Origin: Candidatus Levyibacteriota bacterium | GTDB taxonomy: Bacteria; Patescibacteriota; Microgenomatia; Levybacterales; UBA12049 | Reading direction: 5' to 3' | Assembly: GCA_030651475.1 (NCBI GenBank) | Contig: JAUSEW010000028.1 | Span: forward strand, 1-34,040 | DNA length: 34,040 bases | Shown here: piece after piece, positions 33,784 through 34,040 of the stretch | How the letters are laid out: every line of letters starts with the position of its first letter | How positions within the stretch are numbered: position 1 is the first letter of the stretch | Position numbers and translations under genes: made by a program | The notes under the pieces: model-generated | What the model saw: only the letters and a program-made list of their open reading frames with translations | Database searches by the model: none | Told to the model about the DNA's origin: nothing

Positions 33784-34040
33784 ATGTCCAACAGAACTTT
33801 AATTCTTATAATTGCGCTTATTCTTATAACCGTAGGGCTTTTGTGGATGGCGCTCAAAAATAGCCCTGTTCCTCCTCCTGCCAAAACTGTGCCAACTGTA
33901 ATGCCGGTTCTTCCGCAGACAAGTATTTTATTCGGAGATTTATCAGCTGTTCTTTCAACCACTTCTGCCAAAACCTATTCTCTGCCAATTAAAATTTCAA
34001 CAGTCAATAATAAAGTAACTGTAGTTCAGCTTGAGCTTTC
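33784..34040 (+). CDS. Membrane-anchored surface protein, 5' end only (cohesin-like start)
   Basis: Own translation: MSNRTLILIIALILITVGLLWMALKNSPVPPPAKTVPTVMPVLPQTSILFGDLSAVLSTTSAKTYSLPIKISTVNNKVTVVQLELS, runs off the window. Confidence 0.6.
   Translation, partial: MSNRTLILIIALILITVGLLWMALKNSPVPPPAKTVPTVMPVLPQTSILFGDLSAVLSTTSAKTYSLPIKISTVNNKVTVVQLEL

Noticed and set aside
1-34040. Complete transposase/integrase, tRNA genes, or alternative genetic code
   Set aside because: No recognisable transposase or integrase ORF, no tRNA noticed by eye, and normal TAA/TAG/TGA stops without in-frame TGA in core genes.

Overview
This window reads as a Patescibacteria (CPR) chromosome segment, probably Microgenomates-like (inference from gene content and 16S divergence). 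It starts inside a truncated, minus-strand 16S rRNA gene. The core genes are a SpoU/TrmH methyltransferase, topA, dprA, a PaaX-like protein with a Cas2-type C-terminal domain, mrdA-mreD-mreC-mreB, an O-antigen-ligase/TPR protein, def-fmt, rpmB, an M50 protease, a MurF-like ligase, a DegT aminotransferase, a FemAB-like transferase and cohesin/dockerin surface proteins. Three signals stand out. (1) An apparent array of small promoter-bearing cassettes lies between 1.7 and 6.2 kb. They are separated by four remnants of the 3' end of a SpoU methyltransferase gene, downstream of one intact copy. The remnants keep the protein motif but differ at synonymous sites, which suggests serial integration at the 3' end of this gene. 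(2) A ~38 bp palindrome built around GCGATCGC occurs four times between genes. Three copies close the downstream side of small cargo-like segments whose upstream side starts at a host stop codon followed by a near-common TATAGTTTTGCT..CTTGACA promoter. One of these segments splits mreB from mreC. (3) Hairpin repeats and heptanucleotide tandem repeats are inserted in frame in core genes. The same TACAAAA heptamer array occurs in both def and fmt. All product names come from reading sequence motifs; no database search was run.
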